Positions 48,484 through 57,265 of a stretch of DNA of 57,265 nt are shown one piece after another. The DNA is from Imhoffiella purpurea (GTDB lineage Bacteria > Pseudomonadota > Gammaproteobacteria > Chromatiales > Chromatiaceae). Positions within the stretch are counted from its first letter, which is position 1, and every line of letters begins with the position of its first letter. The position numbers and the translations under genes were made by a program. A model generated the notes under the pieces. It was not told where the DNA came from. It saw only the letters and a list, made by a program, of their open reading frames with translations, and did not search any database. The stretch covers positions 1 to 57,265 of the forward strand of contig NZ_AONC01000010.1 in NCBI RefSeq assembly GCF_000585215.1, written 5' to 3'.

Positions 48484-49974
48484 TCACGCCTCTCCGATCA
48501 ATTGGACCCGCCCCTGATCGTCGACGGTCTCCAGCCGTACGGCAAATCCCCAAAGCCGACGGATATGACGCAGCATCTCCTCGACCGAATCCCCCAGGGG
48601 CCGGCGGTTGTGCGTGAAGTGACGCAGCGTCATGGAGCGATCGCCTCGACGGTCGACGCTGAAGACCTGGATGTTCGGCTCGCGGCTGCCGAGGTTGTAC
48701 TGCTCGGCCAGCGACTGCCTCAGGGCCCGATAGCCCTGCTCCTCATGGATGGCCGTCACCTGCATGTGCTCCTCGCGATCGTCGTCGCAGATGGAGAAGA
48801 GGCGGAACTCGCGCATCAGCGTCGGCGACAGGAACTGGGCGATGAAGCTCTCGTCCTTGAAGTTGCGCATGGCGAAGTCCAGCACCTTTTTCCAGTCGCC
48901 TCCGGCGATGTCAGGGAACCAGTAGCGGTCCTCGTCGGTGGGCTCCTCGCAGATGCGGCGGATGTCGCGCATCATGGCGAAGCCGAGCGCGTAGGGATTG
49001 ATGCCGCTGTAATAGGGCACATCGAAGGGAGGCTGGAAGACCACGCCGGTATGCGACTGCAGGAACTCCATCATGAAGCCGTCGGTGACATGGCCATCGT
49101 CGTAGAGATGGTTCAGCAGGGTGTAGTGCCAGTAGGTAGCCCAGCCCTCGTTCATGACCTGGGTCTGACGCTGGGGATAGAAGTACTGGCCGATCTTGCG
49201 CACGATGCGCACCACCTCGCGCTGCCAGGGCTCGAGCAAGGGCGCGTTCTTCTCGATGAAATAGAGCAGGTTCTCCTGGGGCTCCTCGGGCCAGCGCCGC
49301 TCGGCCTGCTCCTCGGCCGCACCCCCGTGCAGCGGCAGGGTGCGCCAGAGATCGTTGATCTGGTATTGCAGATAGTCCTCGCGCTCGCGCTGACGGCGCT
49401 GCTCCTCGGCCATGGTAAGCGGCGCCGGACGCTTGTAGCGGTCGACGCCGTGATTCATGAGCGCATGACAGGAGTCGAGCAGCAGCTCGACCTCCTCGTG
49501 ACCGTAGCGCTCCTCGCACTGGGCGATGTATTTCCGCGCAAAGACCAGATAGTCGATGATGGCGTCGGCGCTGGTCCAGGTACGGAACAGATAGTTGCCC
49601 TTGAAGAAACTGTTGTGTCCGTAGCAGGCGTGCGCTATCACCAGGGCCTGCATCGGCAGGCTGTTCTCCTCCATCAGATAGGCGATGCAGGGATCGGAGT
49701 TGATGACGATCTCGTAGGCGAGCCCCATCTGGCCGCGACGATAGGTCTGCTCGGTCGAGACGAACTGCTTGCCGAACGACCAGTGATGGTAATAGATGGG
49801 CAGACCGACCGACGAATAGGCGTCGATCATCTGCTCCGAACTGATGACCTCGACCTGGTTGGCATAGGTGTCCAATCCGTAGACGTTGTGGGCCAGATTG
49901 GCGATCTCGCGATCGAAGCGCTCGAGCAGCGGGAAGGACCATTCGGAGGAGTCGGTGATGAGTTTCTTGGTCAT
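48484..49974 (-). CDS. ycgB: SpoVR-family protein (YcgB)
   Basis: A 496-residue cytoplasmic protein of the SpoVR/YcgB family, of unknown biochemical activity. Family blocks are present: [47 protein letters not shown] with conserved His, and [11 protein letters not shown]. It is the third gene of the prkA-yeaH-ycgB stress block found across proteobacteria and needed in starvation or nitrogen-limited conditions in E. coli. Its ATG overlaps the stop of yeaH (ATGA). Confidence 0.93.
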   Translation of the reverse strand: MTKKLITDSSEWSFPLLERFDREIANLAHNVYGLDTYANQVEVISSEQMIDAYSSVGLPIYYHHWSFGKQFVSTEQTYRRGQMGLAYEIVINSDPCIAYLMEENSLPMQALVIAHACYGHNSFFKGNYLFRTWTSADAIIDYLVFARKYIAQCEERYGHEEVELLLDSCHALMNHGVDRYKRPAPLTMAEEQRRQREREDYLQYQINDLWRTLPLHGGAAEEQAERRWPEEPQENLLYFIEKNAPLLEPWQREVVRIVRKIGQYFYPQRQTQVMNEGWATYWHYTLLNHLYDDGHVTDGFMMEFLQSHTGVVFQPPFDVPYYSGINPYALGFAMMRDIRRICEEPTDEDRYWFPDIAGGDWKKVLDFAMRNFKDESFIAQFLSPTLMREFRLFSICDDDREEHMQVTAIHEEQGYRALRQSLAEQYNLGSREPNIQVFSVDRRGDRSMTLRHFTHNRRPLGDSVEEMLRHIRRLWGFAVRLETVDDQGRVQLIGEA

Positions 49975-51242
49975 GCTTCCTGCCTCTTGAACAGCTCCCG
50001 GAACACGGGAAAGATGTCCTCGGCCCCGCCGATCTCCTGCATGGCGAAATGCGGATGGGCGGCCATCACCTCCTGGTAGGCATACCAGAGACTCTGGTGC
50101 TGACGCGGGGTGATCTCGACATAGGCGAAGTAGCGCATCAGCGGCATCAGCTGCTGGATCATGATGTCGCGGCAGACGCCCGAATCCGAATCCCAGTTGT
50201 CGCCGTCCGAGGCCTGGGCCGCATAGATGTTCCAGACGCTCGAGTCATAGCGCTCCTTCACCACCTCGTAGGCCAGGTTCAGCGCGCTCGACACCACGGT
50301 TCCGCCGGTCTCGCGCGAATAGAAGAACTCCTGCTCGTCCACCTCCTGGGCGATGGTGTGATGGCGGATGAAGACCACCTCGATCTTGTCGTAATTGCGC
50401 TGCAGGAACAGATAGAGAAGGATGAAGAAGCGCTTGGCCAGGTTCTTGCGCACCTGGTCCATGGAGCCGGAGACGTCCATGATGCAGAGCATCACCGCCT
50501 TGCTGGTCGGCTGCGGATCCTTGACGAAGCTCTGGAAGCGCAGGTCGAAGGTATCGATGAAGGGCAGCGCGGCGATGCGGGTCTTGAGCCGGTCGATCTC
50601 CTCGCGCCGCTCGCGCACCTGGATATCGTCCTCGGCCACCCCGGAGGCCAGCAGCCCCTCGATCTCCTCCTCCAGCTCGCGGATGCGCGACCGCGAAGGC
50701 GCACCGAGGGCCGTACGGCGCGCGATGGCGCCTTTGAGCGAGCGCACCACATCGATGTTGTTGGGCGCGCCCTGGGTCGCGTAGCCGGCGCGGACCGTCT
50801 TGAATTCGGTGGTCCCGATCAACTGGTTGCGCACCAGGTTGGGCAGTTCCAGATCGTCGAAGAGCAGATCGAGGAATTCCTCGCGCGAGAGCTCGAAGAC
50901 GAAGTCGTCCTCTCCGGCGCCACCCTTCCCGGCCTTGCCCTGACCGGAGCCCTCTCCGCTCCCGCCCTCGGGCCGGCGGATCTTGTCGCCACGCATGAAC
51001 TCCTTGTTGCCCGGGTGGACCATGTCGCGCACGCCGCCCTTGCCGTGATGGAAGACCGGCTCGGTGATGTCGCGAGAGGGAATGCCCACCTTCTCGCCCG
51101 AATCGATGTCGGTGATGCTCCGGTTGTCGACCGCATCGGCCACGGCCCGCTTGAGCTGCGTCTTGTAGCGCTTGAGGAAGCGCTGGCGGTTGACCGCGCT
51201 CTTGTTCCTGCCGTTCAGACGCCGATCGATGAAATGTGACAT
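49971..51242 (-). CDS. yeaH: YeaH/YhbH-family von Willebrand A domain protein
   Basis: A 423-residue protein (DUF444) working with PrkA. It begins [20 protein letters not shown]; a basic N-terminal region and a Gly-rich loop ([16 protein letters not shown] near residue 90) precede the vWA domain with MIDAS motif MDVSGSMD near residue 250. Middle gene of prkA-yeaH-ycgB. The ATG at 51242 is typical of homologs, though the preceding ribosome site is weak. Confidence 0.92.
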   Translation of the reverse strand: MSHFIDRRLNGRNKSAVNRQRFLKRYKTQLKRAVADAVDNRSITDIDSGEKVGIPSRDITEPVFHHGKGGVRDMVHPGNKEFMRGDKIRRPEGGSGEGSGQGKAGKGGAGEDDFVFELSREEFLDLLFDDLELPNLVRNQLIGTTEFKTVRAGYATQGAPNNIDVVRSLKGAIARRTALGAPSRSRIRELEEEIEGLLASGVAEDDIQVRERREEIDRLKTRIAALPFIDTFDLRFQSFVKDPQPTSKAVMLCIMDVSGSMDQVRKNLAKRFFILLYLFLQRNYDKIEVVFIRHHTIAQEVDEQEFFYSRETGGTVVSSALNLAYEVVKERYDSSVWNIYAAQASDGDNWDSDSGVCRDIMIQQLMPLMRYFAYVEITPRQHQSLWYAYQEVMAAHPHFAMQEIGGAEDIFPVFRELFKRQEA

Positions 51243-51375
51243 ATGCGCTGCTTTCTCTGCGTCTAGGCGGTTGATCGTTCGATGGGCGACCAGCCGGCTG
51301 CCGCCAGCCTTCGGCGATCGACTCGCCGGCACCGGTGCGGACGCTCGCGCATCCGTTCCGGCGGCCCGCCGCGGA

Positions 51376-53298
51376 TCACTGTGACTTCCGGACCCGCAGA
51401 TACCATTCGGACAGAAGCCGGACCTGCTTGGCGGTATAGCCCTTGTCGGTCATGCGGTCGACGAACTGGTCGTGCTTCTTCTGCTCGTCCACCGACGCCT
51501 TGGCGTTGAAGGAGATGACCGGCAGCAGATCCTCGGTGTTGGAGAACATCTTCTTCTCGATCACCACGCGCAGCTTCTCGTAGCTGGTCCACCTGGGATT
51601 GGCCCCGGCGTTGTTGGCGCGGGCGCGCAACACGAAGTTGACGATCTCGTTGCGGAAGTCCTTGGGATTGGAGATGCCGGCCGGCTTCTCGATCTTCTCC
51701 AGCTCCTCGTTGAGGGTGGAGCGGTTCATCATCTCGCCGGTGTCCGGATCCCGGTATTCCTGATCCTGGATCCAGTAGTCGGCATAGGTGACGTAGCGAT
51801 CGAAGATGTTCTGACCGTACTCGGCATAGGACTCCAGATAGGCCGTCTGCAGCTCCTTGCCGATGAACTCGGCATAGCGCGGGGACAGGTACTGCTTGAG
51901 GAATCCGAGATAGCGCTCCTGGGTCTCTGGCGGCAGCTGCTCGCGGGCGATCTGGCGCTCCAGCACGTAGAGCAGATGCACCGGGTTGGCGGCGACCTCG
52001 GCGTGATCGAAGTTGAACACCTGCGAGAGGATCTTGAAGGCGAAGCGGGTCGAGATGCCCGACATGCCCTCGTCGACCCCGGCATAGTCGTGATACTCCT
52101 GGACCGACTTGGCCTTGGGATCCGTGTCCTTGAGGTTCTCGCCGTTGTAGACCCGCATCTTGGAGAAGATGCTGGAGTTCTCCGGCTCCTTGAGGCGGGT
52201 GAGCACCGAGAACTGGGCCATCATCTCCAGCGTGCCCGGGGCGCAGGTGGCGTGCGAGAGCGAGCTGTTGCGCAGCAGCTTGCCGTAGATCTGCACCTCC
52301 TCGTCGACCCGCAGGCAGTAGGGCACCTTGACGATGAAGACGCGGTCGAGGAAGGCCTCGTTGTTCTTGTTGTTGCGGAAGCTCTGCCATTCCGACTCGT
52401 TCGAGTGGGCCAGAATGATCCCCTGGAAGGGTAGCGCCGAGAGCCCCTCGGTCCCATTGTAGTTGCCCTCCTGGGTCGCGGTCAGCAGCGGATGCAGCAC
52501 CTTGATCGGCGCCTTGAACATCTCGACGAACTCCATCAGGCCCTGATTGGCCCGGCAGAGCGCGCCCGAATAGCTGTAGGCGTCGGCATCGTTCTGGGCA
52601 TAGCGCTCCAGCTGGCGGATGTCGACCTTGCCGACCAGGGAGGAGATGTCCTGATTGTTCTCGTCGCCCGGCTCCGTCTTGGCGACGGCGATCTGCTCCA
52701 GGATGGACGGATAGAGCTTGACCACCTTGAATCGGGTGATGTCGCCGTTGTACTCCTGCAGCCGTTTCACCGCCCAGGGCGACATGATGGTGCGCAGGTA
52801 GCGGCGCGGGATGCCGTAGTCCTCCTCGAGGATGGCCCCATCCTCTTCCGGCGAGAAGAGGCTGAGCGGCGACTCGAACACGGGCGAGCCGTGGATGGCA
52901 TAGAAGGGCCTCTCCTGCATCAGCTCCTTGAGCTTCTCGGCCAGTGACGACTTGCCGCCGCCCACCGGCCCCAGAAGATAGAGGATCTGCTTCTTCTCCT
53001 CCAGTCCCTGTGAGGCATGTTTCAGATAGGAGACGAGATGCTCTATCGACTCCTCCATGCCATAGAATTCTGAGAAGGCGGGGTATCGGCGCAACACCTT
53101 GTTCTGGAAGATACGGCTCAAACGCGGATCGTCACGCGTATCGACCAGGGTCGGCTCTCCGATCGCCATCAGGAGACGCTCGGCCGAGCCCGCGTAGGCG
53201 CTCGGATCCTCCTTGCAGAGATCCAGATACTCGTTCAGGCTCATCACCTCCTCGCGGGAGGACTCGTAACGTGCCTGATAGCGCTCGAAGATCGACAT
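51376..53298 (-). CDS. prkA: PrkA-type serine protein kinase / AAA protein (YeaG)
   Basis: A 640-residue cytoplasmic protein with an N-terminal AAA domain (Walker [10 protein letters not shown] at 110-118; [12 protein letters not shown] sensor region) and a C-terminal PrkA kinase-like domain. In E. coli the YeaG/YeaH pair is induced by starvation and controls stress responses; the B. subtilis PrkA is a kinase or protease involved in sporulation. GAGG is eight bases before the ATG at 53298 and only two before an in-frame ATG at 53304, so the later start is preferred. First gene of the prkA-yeaH-ycgB block. Confidence 0.95.
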   Translation of the reverse strand: MSIFERYQARYESSREEVMSLNEYLDLCKEDPSAYAGSAERLLMAIGEPTLVDTRDDPRLSRIFQNKVLRRYPAFSEFYGMEESIEHLVSYLKHASQGLEEKKQILYLLGPVGGGKSSLAEKLKELMQERPFYAIHGSPVFESPLSLFSPEEDGAILEEDYGIPRRYLRTIMSPWAVKRLQEYNGDITRFKVVKLYPSILEQIAVAKTEPGDENNQDISSLVGKVDIRQLERYAQNDADAYSYSGALCRANQGLMEFVEMFKAPIKVLHPLLTATQEGNYNGTEGLSALPFQGIILAHSNESEWQSFRNNKNNEAFLDRVFIVKVPYCLRVDEEVQIYGKLLRNSSLSHATCAPGTLEMMAQFSVLTRLKEPENSSIFSKMRVYNGENLKDTDPKAKSVQEYHDYAGVDEGMSGISTRFAFKILSQVFNFDHAEVAANPVHLLYVLERQIAREQLPPETQERYLGFLKQYLSPRYAEFIGKELQTAYLESYAEYGQNIFDRYVTYADYWIQDQEYRDPDTGEMMNRSTLNEELEKIEKPAGISNPKDFRNEIVNFVLRARANNAGANPRWTSYEKLRVVIEKKMFSNTEDLLPVISFNAKASVDEQKKHDQFVDRMTDKGYTAKQVRLLSEWYLRVRKSQ

Positions 53299-53865
53299 AG
53301 ACATAACCTCGCTCGGAAGCTGATGATGCTCGCCCGCCCTTCGTGCCGGCCGCGTCACTCAGTGGATAGGACGTTCGGGGCGGGAGGAAGAAAAGACAAG
53401 GCACGCTGCTTTGCTGCAAAAATCGCGCCACGACCTTGCAGCGGGGTGTCGTATCGCCGCCACCCATGGCGGATCCCGCACACCCGAGACCGCCACGCCC
53501 GGCGGAACATCCAATTCGCACTTCCTTGGTGCAGCACGCGCGGCGAGTCGCACCAGCACGGCTCGAAGGTGAATCGCAACCGGCCACGCATGACCGCATC
53601 CCCATAGGATCCCTTTTCCCTGCGCTGGTTCAACGACGCCGACATGCCCCGCAACAGCGCGGAGATCAAGTCGAACAGCTGCAACAGAGGGTGGAGATGG
53701 TGTCCCCGGGCCCATGCTCCAAGGACAAGAAGGGTCCGGCCCCAGAGACGCCGTACATCGGCATCGGCCGCCGATCCTTCGCAGCCAGACCGCCAAGATC
53801 CAGGACATGAAGCGCCATTCGTTCCTGTAACATGACGCCATCACCGAGCAGTACCAAGGTTCGCC
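53299..53865. other. 567-bp gap between prkA and ilvA
   Basis: Divergent promoter region for prkA and ilvA. Several frames are open by chance on both strands, including a ~110-codon minus-strand frame near 53355-53684 without a ribosome site. I see no RNA element, repeat or convincing gene. Confidence 0.45.
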
Positions 53866-55404
53866 ATGCCCGATACCTATATCGAACGCATCCTCAAGGC
53901 GCGCGTTTACGACGTGGCTCACGAAACGCCGCTGACCCGCGCGCCCCAGCTCTCCAGCCGTCTGGGCAACGAGGTCTTCCTCAAGCGCGAGGACCTGCAG
54001 CCGGTCTTTTCCTTCAAGCTCCGCGGCGCCTACAACAAACTCGCCCAGCTCGCCCCCGAGATCCGTGCCAAGGGCGTGATCGCCGCCAGCGCGGGCAACC
54101 ACGCCCAAGGGGTCGCGCTCGGCGCCAGCCGGCTCGGCGTCCAGGCGACCATCGTCATGCCCCGCACCACGCCCGGCATCAAGGTGCGCTCGGTGCGCGC
54201 CTTCGGCGGCAAGGCGGTGCTGCACGGCGATTCCTACGACGAGGCCTATGCCCACGCCATGGAACTGGTCGCGGAGAAGGGACTGACCTTCCTGCATCCG
54301 TTCGACGACCCGGACGTGATCGCCGGGCAGGGCACCATCGGCATGGAGATCCTGCGCCAGCACCCGGAGCCGCCCCACGCCATCTTCGTTCCCGTGGGCG
54401 GAGGCGGGCTGATCGCCGGCGTCGCGGCCTACGTCAAATGGCTCTATCCGCAGGTGAAGATCATCGGGGTCGAGCCCGCCGAGGCGCCGACCCTGCATGC
54501 CGCGCTGGCGGCGGGAGAGCGGGTGGAACTGCCGCAGGTCGGTCTCTTCGCCGACGGGGTGGCGGTGAGACGGATCGGAGAGGAGAGCTTCCGCGTCGCC
54601 CGCGAGCGGGTCGACGAGGTGGTTCTGGTCAGCACGGACGAGATCTGCGCCGCCATCAAGGACATCTTCGACGACACCCGAGGTATCGCCGAGCCGGCCG
54701 GCGCCCTGGCGGTGGCCGGGCTGAAGCGCTGGGTCGAGCGCAACGGTATCCGGGGCGCCCATCTGATCGCCATCGAGAGCGGCGCCAACATCAACTTCGA
54801 CCGGCTGCGTCACGTCGCCGAACGCGCCGAGCTCGGCGAACACCGCGAGGCCCTGCTGGCCGTCGAGATCCCCGAGCGTCCGGGCAGCTTCCTCGCCTTC
54901 TGCCGCACCCTCGGCAAGCGCCAGGTCACCGAATTCAACTATCGCTTTGCGGACCCGCGCAGGGCTCAGGTCTTCGTCGGGGTCGAGCTGGCCCGAGGGG
55001 ACGAGGAACGCGCCGAGCTGATCGCCCGCTTCACCGAGAAGGATTTCGAGGTCGTCGACATGACGGAGAACGAGACGGCCAAGCAGCACGTCCGCTTCAT
55101 GGTCGGCGGCCACGCCCCGGGGATCGAGCACGAGACGCTGGTTCGACTGGAATTCCCCGAGCGCCCGGGCGCGCTACTGAACTTCCTGGCGGCCCTGGGC
55201 AAGCGCTGGAACATCAGCCTGTTCCACTATCGCAATCACGGTGCGGCCTACGGGCGCGTGCTCATGGGCGCCCAGGTGCCGCCCGAGGAACGCGAAGCCT
55301 TTCGCCGGTCGCTCGACGGCCTGGGGTATCCCTATTGGGAGGAGACCGACAATCCGGCCTATCGGATCTTCGCGGGGCCGGGAAACGAAACCGGTTCGAA
55401 ATAG
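53866..55404 (+). CDS. ilvA: Threonine ammonia-lyase, biosynthetic
   Basis: Deaminates threonine to 2-oxobutanoate, the first step of isoleucine synthesis. The 512-residue protein has the PLP domain with Lys51 in FSFKLRGAYNK, SAGNHAQGVALGA and the phosphate loop PVGGGGLIAG, followed by two C-terminal ACT-like regulatory domains (about 325-400 and 418-495, each starting with 'xVEIPERPGSF' or 'RLEFPERPGAL'). Two regulatory domains mark the isoleucine-inhibited biosynthetic form rather than the catabolic TdcB type. No other ilv gene is close. Confidence 0.95.
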   Translation: MPDTYIERILKARVYDVAHETPLTRAPQLSSRLGNEVFLKREDLQPVFSFKLRGAYNKLAQLAPEIRAKGVIAASAGNHAQGVALGASRLGVQATIVMPRTTPGIKVRSVRAFGGKAVLHGDSYDEAYAHAMELVAEKGLTFLHPFDDPDVIAGQGTIGMEILRQHPEPPHAIFVPVGGGGLIAGVAAYVKWLYPQVKIIGVEPAEAPTLHAALAAGERVELPQVGLFADGVAVRRIGEESFRVARERVDEVVLVSTDEICAAIKDIFDDTRGIAEPAGALAVAGLKRWVERNGIRGAHLIAIESGANINFDRLRHVAERAELGEHREALLAVEIPERPGSFLAFCRTLGKRQVTEFNYRFADPRRAQVFVGVELARGDEERAELIARFTEKDFEVVDMTENETAKQHVRFMVGGHAPGIEHETLVRLEFPERPGALLNFLAALGKRWNISLFHYRNHGAAYGRVLMGAQVPPEEREAFRRSLDGLGYPYWEETDNPAYRIFAGPGNETGSK

Positions 55405-55423
55405 AGCGGCCAGCACGACAAGG

Positions 55424-56035
55424 TCAACGGTCGATGACGAGCAGATATCCGCGCGTGCCGACTTTGCGGTGGGCCTTCCAAGAGATGAGCCTTCCCTCGT
55501 GACGGTGTTCGAATTCTTCGGCGAGGCGCAAAAAGGATATTCGCCCAGGATCGGCCAGCAGGATCCGCCGGACCCCCTGAGACAGCGCACGCGCGATCAA
55601 ACGCCGAAGCTGCGTTGCGAGTTCCGGCCAAAAACAGATATCGGCACCCAGCAGAACGTCATGCTCTCTGAGGGTCTGATCGGCAAGCCGATCGAAGGTG
55701 ACCTCATGGGTCCGCACCTGGACGGCGTTCAGACGGATGTGCGCCTCGACGAAGGGAAAGACCAATGGATCCGCATCGACCAACATGACGTCGACAGGGA
55801 AGTGCTTGGCGCAATAGATCCCCAGCAAACCCCATCCGCAACCGAGCTCCATGACCCGCTCGCCTGCTGTCAGGGGATTCTGAGCCAGATAATCCATCAG
55901 CATGAAACTGGATCGCCAGACTTGAGTGCCATGCATGGTCGGCAGTGAATGCTCCTTGCTGAGCAAGCGAACCAGCGGATGCGTACGCTGCAGGAACTTG
56001 ACTCCGTAACGAGTACGCACATGAGCACGAGACAT
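55424..56035 (-). CDS. Class I SAM-dependent methyltransferase (METTL16/ETFB-KMT-like)
   Basis: A 203-residue cytoplasmic methyltransferase. SAM motif I is VMELGCGWGLLGIYCAKHF near residues 62-80, with VDVMLVDADPLVFP as the acidic strand and DVLLGADICFWPE as motif IV, close to the DxxF/Y pattern of the seven-strand lysine methyltransferase family (family 16-like). TMHGTQVWRSSFMLMDYL upstream is a family block. Substrate unknown; lysine methylation of a protein is the best guess. Convergent with ilvA, 20 bases apart. Confidence 0.82.
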   Translation of the reverse strand: MSRAHVRTRYGVKFLQRTHPLVRLLSKEHSLPTMHGTQVWRSSFMLMDYLAQNPLTAGERVMELGCGWGLLGIYCAKHFPVDVMLVDADPLVFPFVEAHIRLNAVQVRTHEVTFDRLADQTLREHDVLLGADICFWPELATQLRRLIARALSQGVRRILLADPGRISFLRLAEEFEHRHEGRLISWKAHRKVGTRGYLLVIDR

Positions 56036-56205
56036 GACTGACTACCGATCCCACGACCAAAGCGCCCTGCCCCCAGCCCGAGGATCTTGAGCGAGAACGA
56101 GCAGAAACCAACGTATCCCTCGTCGATTTTGCCCCCCTCATCCGAGGATCCCCACGCGAGGTGCCCACGACTTGACGGGGAGGCTGACCAGCGGCTTCAA
56201 GAACG

Positions 56206-56742
56206 CTAGCGGCCTTCCAAGACCCGAACCCGCTCTTTCAGGGCGTCCAATTCGGAACGACCACTCATACCCGGATTGCCCGATCCATAGATCGCATCAC
56301 GACCAGGAGACATGGAGGGCGCGGCATGATTGAAGAAAGACGGAGGCGAATCGAGTGGAGCTCGACCAAATTGGCCAGGCACGCCCGGGGCGTTGCCATA
56401 AACGCCGGGACCGGCATATCCGGGGGGCATTCCCTGCCCGCCTGGCAAACCATGGAAACCAGGAACAGGGGCTCCATGCTGGCCACGACCGCCGCCACCG
56501 TACCCGTAGGGCGTGTTCCAGTCAGTTGGGCGGCCGTAGCTTCCTGGAGGTCGGTAACCCTCCGGTGCGCCATAGCTGCCCGGCAAAGACCTGCCTCGGC
56601 CGTCGTTGCGGTCTCCGTCCATCCACCTGGAAGGGTTCATCATGTTGCCCATATCGAATGCCAGGGCATAACCAGCGCTTGCGATGAGACTCGCCCCCAT
56701 CAATACGGCGAGCGTCGCGGGAGATTTCAGTCGTTCGAACAT
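56206..56742 (-). CDS. Exported Gly/Pro-rich protein with short coiled-coil tail
   Basis: A 178-residue secreted protein: signal peptide MFERLKSPATLAVLMGASLI then ASAGYALAFDMGNMMNPSRW. The mature part is Gly/Pro/Tyr/Asn-rich (YGAPEGYRPPGSYGR, GYGGGGRGQHGAP), ending with a heptad-like charged helix SELDALKERVRVLEGR. The composition resembles structural coat proteins, including sulfur-globule proteins of purple sulfur bacteria, but I cannot show such identity and no sulfur gene is in the window. GAGG seven to eight bases before the ATG at 56742 fixes the start. Confidence 0.6.
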   Translation of the reverse strand: MFERLKSPATLAVLMGASLIASAGYALAFDMGNMMNPSRWMDGDRNDGRGRSLPGSYGAPEGYRPPGSYGRPTDWNTPYGYGGGGRGQHGAPVPGFHGLPGGQGMPPGYAGPGVYGNAPGVPGQFGRAPLDSPPSFFNHAAPSMSPGRDAIYGSGNPGMSGRSELDALKERVRVLEGR

Positions 56743-56805
56743 GCGGGGTCCTCGTCTGTAAGGATTATCGTTATAGGAAAACAGCAGTCTGACTGCAGAC
56801 GCACG

Positions 56806-56844
56806 ATCAAACCGATGCTCTTTACGCAAGAGCATCGGTTTGAT
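56806..56844. repeat. Perfect 17-bp inverted repeat
   Basis: ATCAAACCGATGCTCTT (56806-56822) and AAGAGCATCGGTTTGAT (56828-56844) are perfect reverse complements around a 5-base centre. It lies 64 bases before the start of the Gly/Pro-rich gene and 210 bases after the end of the next minus-strand gene, in an otherwise featureless 311-bp gap (56743-57053). No T-run. Confidence 0.8.
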
Positions 56845-57053
56845 GATACGTTACGGTCTATCGATCTGAGATGGACGAGACGTCCGGGCTTTGGCCGAAT
56901 AAGGCCAAATCAACTCGAGCAGGATATCTTCGAAGAACCACCACTAGCCTGTTCATTGGACAGGGTGGACATTGAACATGCCAACAAAGCTTTGTAGAGA
57001 AGCTCTTCGGCTAACTGCAAGCCGATTGCGAAAAACAAAGAGGACGGTGTCGA

Positions 57054-57265
57054 TCAATCGATCCAGAAACCCCGATAATATTCCTGACCCGACCCGCTCA
57101 TGACATAGTGCCGAGCCCGACATTGACGGTTAGCGCTATCGCAAGCTATCACCGCCGCATCGAGTCGATCGAAAGGTAAGCGTTCAGACCCTCCTCCTCC
57201 CTTGGGGACGTGAAGACAGACGGGCTCCGCTATGGCAAAGTCAAAACCACGACCTAAACGACGCC
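57054..57265 (-). CDS. C-terminal part of an unknown gene cut by the window edge
   Basis: An open frame of 69 codons enters from the right edge and stops at TGA (57056-57054). The tail reads LDAAVIACDSANRQC then RARHYVMSGSGQEYYRGFWI. Reading is free of stops while the other two minus frames stop within the first 25 bases, and the composition looks like protein, so it is probably a real gene end. Nothing identifies its function. Confidence 0.4.
   Translation of the reverse strand, partial: RRLGRGFDFAIAEPVCLHVPKGGGGSERLPFDRLDAAVIACDSANRQCRARHYVMSGSGQEYYRGFWID

Noticed and set aside
53355-53684. 110-codon minus-strand frame in the prkA-ilvA gap
   Set aside because: No ribosome site, Arg/Trp-rich and no recognisable domain; could not be supported.
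53359-55131. 590-codon minus-strand frame opposite ilvA
   Set aside because: Antisense to a clear gene with all family motifs; no domain content.

Overview
This window is GC-rich, densely packed bacterial chromosome. Gene order points to a gammaproteobacterium. The miaB-ybeZ-ybeY-corC block, the prkA-yeaH-spoVR block and the ssb / YajR-type transporter / uvrA neighbourhood are all arranged as in Pseudomonas- or enterobacteria-like genomes. Both an aerobic (class I) and an anaerobic (class III, FNR-type site) ribonucleotide reductase are present, so a facultatively anaerobic or microaerophilic life is likely. An environmental member of the Chromatiales is my best guess, but no photosynthesis or sulfur-oxidation gene is present to prove it.

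Layout. 1-5.6 kb: an edge-truncated short-chain dehydrogenase, a small membrane protein, an Atm1-type ABC exporter, an S24/LexA-fold protein lacking its catalytic serine, an unknown protein, a diheme cytochrome c and a CBS-pair protein. 5.7-9.9 kb: nrdA with a promoter bracketed by two NrdR boxes; the gene is interrupted by a 363-residue intein with a LAGLIDADG endonuclease, placed directly after the catalytic thiyl-radical cysteine. 10-11.2 kb: an AT-richer orphan gene and a REP/RAYT element. 11.2-17.3 kb: a CcbP-type calcium-binding protein, a metallophosphoesterase, a YgiD-type dioxygenase, small secreted or lipoproteins, an FMN riboswitch with ribB, and an unknown periplasmic protein. 17.3-20.8 kb: the dTDP-L-rhamnose operon rfbBACD (minus strand). 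20.8-25.8 kb: ssb, a YajR-type transporter and uvrA. 26-34.7 kb: a large MscS-type channel, a SulP transporter with a tandem Usp protein, a chemoreceptor, a DUF2721 protein and a Uma2-type nuclease. 34.7-38.5 kb: miaB-ybeZ-ybeY-corC. 38.6-41.7 kb: two secreted proteins.

41.9-45.3 kb: the anaerobic RNR locus. An FNR/Anr-type site and paired NrdR boxes precede nrdD. The nrdD product ends after its zinc-site cysteines and lacks the glycyl-radical segment. That segment is encoded by a separate 63-residue frame immediately downstream, followed by a palindromic repeat and nrdG. Together these give a reductase core, a detached glycyl-radical module and its radical-SAM activase.

45.3-57.3 kb: a Cys-rich secreted protein, RlpA, an L,D-transpeptidase, the spoVR-yeaH-prkA stress block, ilvA, a small methyltransferase, a Gly/Pro-rich secreted protein, a perfect 17-bp palindrome and an edge-truncated gene.

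The most notable features are the two ribonucleotide reductase loci: one split by an intein at its radical cysteine, the other split into two polypeptides at its glycyl-radical domain, with NrdR box pairs of matching geometry at both promoters. No tRNA, rRNA or CRISPR array was seen.
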